Shown: positions 14,323-17,929 of the stretch, one piece after another
Layout of the letters: every line of letters starts with the position of its first letter
How positions within the stretch are numbered: position 1 is the stretch's first letter
NCBI RefSeq assembly: GCF_036384435.1
Contig: NZ_DASVMI010000065.1
Span: forward strand, 1 to 17,929
Reading direction: 5' to 3'
DNA from: GSA-30 sp036384435
Lineage (GTDB): Bacteria; Pseudomonadota; Gammaproteobacteria; Xanthomonadales; Rhodanobacteraceae
DNA length: 17,929 nt
Made by a program: the position numbers and the translations under genes
The notes under the pieces: model-generated
Seen by the model: only the letters and a program-made list of their open reading frames with translations
Databases searched by the model: none
Told to the model about the DNA's origin: nothing

Positions 14323-15263
14323 AAGAAAGCCCTTTTCCGACGGTTACTCTCATCGGGCATGGTCCGGTAGGACGCATGTTTGGTGACTTGCTGCATGACC
14401 ACGGTAGCCGTGTAATGCGCTTCGATCGCGTGCCTGCACCCGGGGTTCTTGAGGGCGACGCAAGAATACCCGACGAGACGCTGCTGGAATCGGTAAGACG
14501 CAGCGATCTTCTGCTGCTTGCCTTGCCCGAGCCGGTGCTGGCTGATGCCCTAAAGACGCTTGCATCGCATATGCCCCCGCATGCCCTGCTGGTCGAGACA
14601 GCATCCGTCAAGACATGCCTCGAGCCCATCAAGCAGGCACAGCTGGCTGGTAGGGAGATATTGGGCATCAACCCCATGTTTGCGCCCTCCTTGGCTATGA
14701 AAGGTCGCTCCGTCGCAGTTATCCGCCAACACTACGGCAAGGCGAGCGAGTGTTTCGAGAGCATCCTCGAGAAAGCCGGAGCCGTGCTCGTTGACATGAG
14801 CGCTGGGTACCATGACCGTATCGCGGCCAATACCCAGGCCCTCACGCATGCCACGATCCTGGCGTTCGCCGAGGCTCTCAGGCAAAGCGGCTACTCTCTC
14901 ACAGAGATCCTGGCCGTGGCTCCGCCGCCATTCCGGGTGCTGGCTGCCCTTGTGGCGCGCATGCTCGGACAAAACTCAAACGTGTACCTGGATATCCAAT
15001 CAGAGAACCCGTATGCCGCCGATGCGCGTCGACGCTTGATTGAAGGAATATCCCATTGCTCGGCGCAAAGCACTGCCACGGATACCCGGGCATTCGCGCT
15101 CTGGTTTGAGGACATATCCGGATACTTCGGACCTGAGCAGCGCGATCTCGGGGAGCTTTGCGCGAGCTTGTTCGCCAATATTCCCCTTGTCGATATCGCC
15201 CGCGATAACCCGGCCACCAACAATATCTCGATTCAAACGTCAGTCCCAGAGGGAATCTCGTGA
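14307..15263 (+). CDS. papC: 4-amino-4-deoxyprephenate dehydrogenase (PapC type, TyrA-like)
   Basis: It is predicted to oxidatively decarboxylate 4-amino-4-deoxyprephenate to 4-aminophenylpyruvate with NAD. The protein is 318 aa from the ATG at 14307. A Rossmann loop GHGPVG spans residues 17-22, and Asp40 at the end of strand 2 favours NAD. ASVKT holds the conserved Ser100. The helical dimerization half contains YHDRIAANTQALTH, with His169. The motif that reads GLHPMFGPD in E. coli TyrA (catalytic His197, from memory) reads GINPMFAPS here, so the catalytic His is Asn122. That makes a normal tyrosine-pathway role less likely and suits a 4-amino substrate. The start is uncertain: ATG 14307 has no Shine-Dalgarno, while ATG 14319 (Met5) overlaps the stop of a mini-ORF. 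The 3' end overlaps the next gene by four bases (GTGA), implying translational coupling. Confidence 0.88.
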   Translation: MFHAMKESPFPTVTLIGHGPVGRMFGDLLHDHGSRVMRFDRVPAPGVLEGDARIPDETLLESVRRSDLLLLALPEPVLADALKTLASHMPPHALLVETASVKTCLEPIKQAQLAGREILGINPMFAPSLAMKGRSVAVIRQHYGKASECFESILEKAGAVLVDMSAGYHDRIAANTQALTHATILAFAEALRQSGYSLTEILAVAPPPFRVLAALVARMLGQNSNVYLDIQSENPYAADARRRLIEGISHCSAQSTATDTRAFALWFEDISGYFGPEQRDLGELCASLFANIPLVDIARDNPATNNISIQTSVPEGIS

Positions 15264-16849
15264 GCGAACAGGTCTATTTGAAGAACAGCACCAAGATGGA
15301 ACCGCTGAGCGCACGCTGGTATGCATGGAGCCACCTTATATCTCCTGTGCAGCACGCCATGAACATGACCTACAGGCATGCGCCGATGTTCCAGTCGTTC
15401 ATCGCCAACGCTGCAGTCCATGAAGCGGCATCCAACAATCCCAAGATGCTTGGCGGGTCGTTCATGGAATTGAAAAAAACGGATCTTGCATCGATCAAGG
15501 ACCTGTTCCAGCAAACACAAGGCAATCACGGTCATATGCTTCGTTTTGCCGAGGCTCTGGTTGGCCTGGATCGCCAACTGCAAAGCGAGAAAGGCTTCAG
15601 TCTCGATCACGTCTACAATAATTTGCCGACCAATCTCGCTGGCCTGGTCGAGGTCTCTTATGACGTGAACAGCCACCCTGGCATGCGTGTGTTGGAGGAG
15701 CTGGCTTACGACAGTGACTTGTGTAATCGAGCAACTCAGGAGATGTCATTCGTCAATATACGTGATGAGGAGCGCAACTTCTTTCTCAACACCCCACGAC
15801 TGCCGTCCGACAACCGCCTGATTGTGCAGCTTCCATTTCAGGATGGCCGCGTAGATCTACTGGCCAAGGCACGCACGCAAGCCGTGCCGTTTGACGAACT
15901 TGTCCAGGCTCTGGATATCGCCACCGACCAGCGCAACCAATTCAGGAATTATTTCACGAACCAGGCGCCGGATCGGAATGCGCCCAACTTTGATGGTGAT
16001 GGAATCCGCCTCCGATACTTCGGACATGCCTGCGTATTGATCCAAACCAGGGATGTTTCGATCATGATCGATCCATTCCTGACCTGGGATGACGACTATG
16101 AAGGCGAAGACCACCTCTGCTTCAATGATCTTCCCGATCATATCGACTACGTCTTCCTGACCCACAACCACCAGGATCACTTCAGTCCCGAACTCCTGCT
16201 GCAATTGCGTCAGCGCATCGGGCGGATCCTCGTGCCACGGAACAACCCCCATAACGTGGCCGATCCCTCGATGCGTCTGGCGCTTCGTGCCTTGGGCTTC
16301 GAACAGGTGGATATCCTGGACTGGATGGACAGCATTCCGGTTCCTGGCGGTGCAATCACCAGTATTCCATTTTACGGTGAACATGCCGACCTCAGTATCA
16401 TTAGCAAGCATGGCATGCACCTTCGCCTGCTTGACCATACGTTTCTATTTCTCGCCGATTCTGACTGCAAGGATCGCGCGCTCTACCGGCGTATAGTCTC
16501 GCGCCTGGGTAAGGTAGACACGCTGTTCATTGGCATGGAGTGCGATGGAGCGCCATTGACTTGGCTGTACGGTAGCTACCTGAGCAATCCAATCAATCGC
16601 AAGGATGATGGATCACGCCGGCTATCGGGCTCAGATGCGGCGCGCGCACAAGCGATCGCCGAAGAGTTCGGATGTTCGAAAGCTTATGTCTATGCCATGG
16701 GCCAGGAACCATGGATGCGCTTCGTGGCGGGCCTCCAATATACGCCAGAGAGCAAGCAGATCGTCGAATCCAACAAATTTGTTCAGTCCTGCCTTGAATC
16801 AGGTATCGAATCCGAACGCCTATATGGCTGCAGAACCATGGCATTCTGA
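15260..16849 (+). CDS. CmlA-like diiron beta-hydroxylase (metallo-beta-lactamase fold) acting on carrier-bound amino acid
   Basis: The 529-aa protein has an N-terminal region of about 240 residues and a C-terminal metallo-beta-lactamase domain. The latter shows FGHACVLIQT (His256), IMIDPFLTW, THNHQDH (His302, His304, Asp306, His307), YGEHAD with Glu374 and LADSD with Asp400. CmlA of chloramphenicol biosynthesis is about 532 aa; its HxHxDH, Glu377 and Asp403 (from memory) all map here with a constant -3 offset, which argues strongly for that family rather than a hydrolase. CmlA inserts one oxygen at the beta carbon of PAPA tethered to an NRPS carrier; relatives FrsH and Dbv28 act on other tethered residues. 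Sitting directly after papABC, this enzyme most simply makes beta-hydroxy-PAPA. The start is GTG at 15260, with AGAGGGA at 15248-15254 and a four-base overlap with papC. Confidence 0.87.
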   Translation: MSEQVYLKNSTKMEPLSARWYAWSHLISPVQHAMNMTYRHAPMFQSFIANAAVHEAASNNPKMLGGSFMELKKTDLASIKDLFQQTQGNHGHMLRFAEALVGLDRQLQSEKGFSLDHVYNNLPTNLAGLVEVSYDVNSHPGMRVLEELAYDSDLCNRATQEMSFVNIRDEERNFFLNTPRLPSDNRLIVQLPFQDGRVDLLAKARTQAVPFDELVQALDIATDQRNQFRNYFTNQAPDRNAPNFDGDGIRLRYFGHACVLIQTRDVSIMIDPFLTWDDDYEGEDHLCFNDLPDHIDYVFLTHNHQDHFSPELLLQLRQRIGRILVPRNNPHNVADPSMRLALRALGFEQVDILDWMDSIPVPGGAITSIPFYGEHADLSIISKHGMHLRLLDHTFLFLADSDCKDRALYRRIVSRLGKVDTLFIGMECDGAPLTWLYGSYLSNPINRKDDGSRRLSGSDAARAQAIAEEFGCSKAYVYAMGQEPWMRFVAGLQYTPESKQIVESNKFVQSCLESGIESERLYGCRTMAF

Positions 16850-16876
16850 CTGAATCCGGCATCCGACTATCTATTT

Positions 16877-16880
16877 GGAG
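16877..16880 (+). promoter_or_regulatory. Ribosome binding site deciding the GTG start of the permease
   Basis: GGAG lies six bases before GTG at 16887. The overlapping ATG at 16885 opens a frame that stops after six codons, so GTG 16887 is the only sensible start for the long frame that follows. Confidence 0.65.
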
Positions 16881-16886
16881 AACCAT

Positions 16887-17929
16887 GTGTTTGCTTACTA
16901 CCTGAATCTTGCGGGGCGAAGCTTACGCAGCCACAAGGTGCTGACCATATTGATGGTACTTACATTGGGCCTGGGCATTGGCGCTTGTATTACCACGTTG
17001 ACGGTACAGCGGTTGCTGTCGGGCGATCCACTTCCGCAAAAGCATGGCAAGATCTTCTATCCGCAGCTTGATCCTTATCCGGCCAACCAGAGCGCTGGCA
17101 ATAATGGAAAGTTGCCGCCGACGATGACCTACGTCGACGCGATGAGCCTGGTTAACGCGAATAAGGCCTCCCGCCAAGTCGCTGTGTCATTGATTTCGGC
17201 CAAACTCACGCCGGATGTCGCAGGGCGCGGACCCACGACACGCCCCTTCTTCACCGATGGCGTCATAGCCACGTCCGATTTCTTTGGCATATTCGATGTG
17301 CCATTCAAATTCGGACATGGCTGGAGCTCACAGGACGACCAAAGCCGGGCAACCGTGGTAGTCATCGCCAAGTTTCTCAACGACAGGATATTTGGCGGAG
17401 CCGACAGCACGGGCAAGATACTGCGCATCAACGACCACGATTTCCGCGTTATCGGCGTTGTGGATGACTGGTCGCCGCAGCCGAAATTTTACGCACAGGA
17501 GCTTGGTGGTCGAAGCTACGGTGACGGCGACGGCGTATTCATGCCCATCGGAACCGCGCTGGATGCCGGCATGAGCCCGCAGCAAGTCAGCTGCTATGCC
17601 GAATCAGACGTCAGCAAGCTTGAAACCGCATCCTGTACGTGGCTTGGCGTATGGCTTCAGTTGGAAAGCCCCCAGGACGTGTCGGCCTACCAAAGCTATC
17701 TTGCCGGCTATGCCGCACAGCAGATGTCCCTCGGGCGTTTTCAGAAGTCGTCATCGAGTCTGACTGAGCTCAACGAGTGGCTGGTGCAAGAACATGTAGT
17801 ACCCAGCGACGTGAAACTTCAATCCTGGCTTGCGCTCGGCTTTTTGCTGGTGTGCATTGTCAATGCGATCGGCTTGTTGCTGGCCAAATGTCTTCGTCGT
17901 TCCAATGAAATCGGCGTGCGTCGCGCGTT
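16887..17929 (+). CDS. MacB/FtsX-like ABC transporter permease, 3'-truncated
   Basis: A stop-free frame of 347 codons runs from the GTG at 16887 off the right edge. It begins MFAYYLNLAGRSLRSHK, followed by a first membrane helix at about residues 18-40 (VLTILMVLTLGLGIGA). A long soluble, presumably periplasmic region of about 270 residues follows, including FGIFDVPFKFGHGWS and IGVVDDW, which are typical of the MacB periplasmic core. A second membrane helix spans about 314-336 (WLALGFLLVCIVNAIGLLL) and then RRSNEIGVRRA. This is the layout of MacB-type mechanotransmission permeases. The remaining C-terminal helices and the partner ATPase would lie beyond the window. The gene follows the hydroxylase by 37 bases with no terminator. 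It probably exports or protects against the peptide; the substrate is inferred only from context. Confidence 0.9.
   Translation, partial: MFAYYLNLAGRSLRSHKVLTILMVLTLGLGIGACITTLTVQRLLSGDPLPQKHGKIFYPQLDPYPANQSAGNNGKLPPTMTYVDAMSLVNANKASRQVAVSLISAKLTPDVAGRGPTTRPFFTDGVIATSDFFGIFDVPFKFGHGWSSQDDQSRATVVVIAKFLNDRIFGGADSTGKILRINDHDFRVIGVVDDWSPQPKFYAQELGGRSYGDGDGVFMPIGTALDAGMSPQQVSCYAESDVSKLETASCTWLGVWLQLESPQDVSAYQSYLAGYAAQQMSLGRFQKSSSSLTELNEWLVQEHVVPSDVKLQSWLALGFLLVCIVNAIGLLLAKCLRRSNEIGVRRA

Noticed and set aside
13980..15263. Housekeeping Phe/Tyr biosynthesis genes (chorismate mutase and prephenate dehydrogenase)
   Set aside because: Active-site changes, the preceding PapA-type gene and the embedding in an NRPS operon all point to the 4-amino pathway.
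15857..16438. 193-codon minus-strand frame opposite the hydroxylase gene
   Set aside because: Antisense to the conserved metal-binding domain, with no independent support.
15260..16849. A beta-lactamase, lactonase or generic MBL hydrolase
   Set aside because: The length, the large N-terminal region, Glu374 and the position-by-position agreement with CmlA ligands, plus the pap context, favour a diiron oxygenase.

Overview
The window (about 60% GC by eye) is the middle of a non-ribosomal peptide biosynthetic cluster. All supported genes lie on the + strand and are closely spaced, so they probably form one operon. NRPS motif style, moderately high GC and a MacB/FtsX-type export permease beside NRPS genes suggest a gammaproteobacterium of the Xanthomonadales (Rhodanobacter/Dyella/Luteibacter/Lysobacter type). 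That placement is an inference from style, not proven by any marker gene here.

Layout. Bases 1-11717 hold the 3' part of a giant NRPS gene, cut by the left edge inside an adenylation domain. The visible order is (A)-T, C-A-T, C-A-T, C-A-T-E. The last A domain has a clear serine pocket code and is followed by an epimerase, so it should install D-Ser. The protein ends without a thioesterase or reductase, so the chain must pass to another protein outside the window. Then come: 11799-13937, a fused glutaminase/4-amino-4-deoxychorismate synthase (PapA type); 13980-14285, a small AroQ-type mutase (PapB type); 14307-15263 (start possibly 14319), a TyrA-like dehydrogenase (PapC type); 15260-16849, a metallo-beta-lactamase-fold protein matching the CmlA-type diiron beta-hydroxylases; and 16887 to the right edge, the N-terminal part of a MacB/FtsX-like ABC transporter permease. 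The permease starts with GTG.

How they fit together. PapA, PapB and PapC would convert chorismate through 4-amino-4-deoxychorismate and 4-amino-4-deoxyprephenate to 4-aminophenylpyruvate. A transaminase, not seen here, would give L-4-aminophenylalanine (PAPA). The CmlA-like enzyme would then beta-hydroxylate an amino acid held on an NRPS carrier domain, most simply PAPA as in chloramphenicol biosynthesis. The NRPS builds a peptide containing D-Ser, and the permease is probably part of the export or self-resistance pump.

Sequence details support a 4-amino rather than 4-hydroxy pathway. The mutase keeps the core catalytic Arg/Lys residues of E. coli chorismate mutase but changes residues placed near the substrate C4 hydroxyl and ether oxygen. 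The dehydrogenase has Asn in place of the catalytic His of prephenate dehydrogenases. The synthase has the PIKGT lysine of aminodeoxychorismate synthases. I know of no characterised product from such a cluster in this type of organism, but I could not search. No tRNA, rRNA, CRISPR array, insertion sequence or clear promoter or terminator was seen. There is no gene-free stretch over 300 bases.
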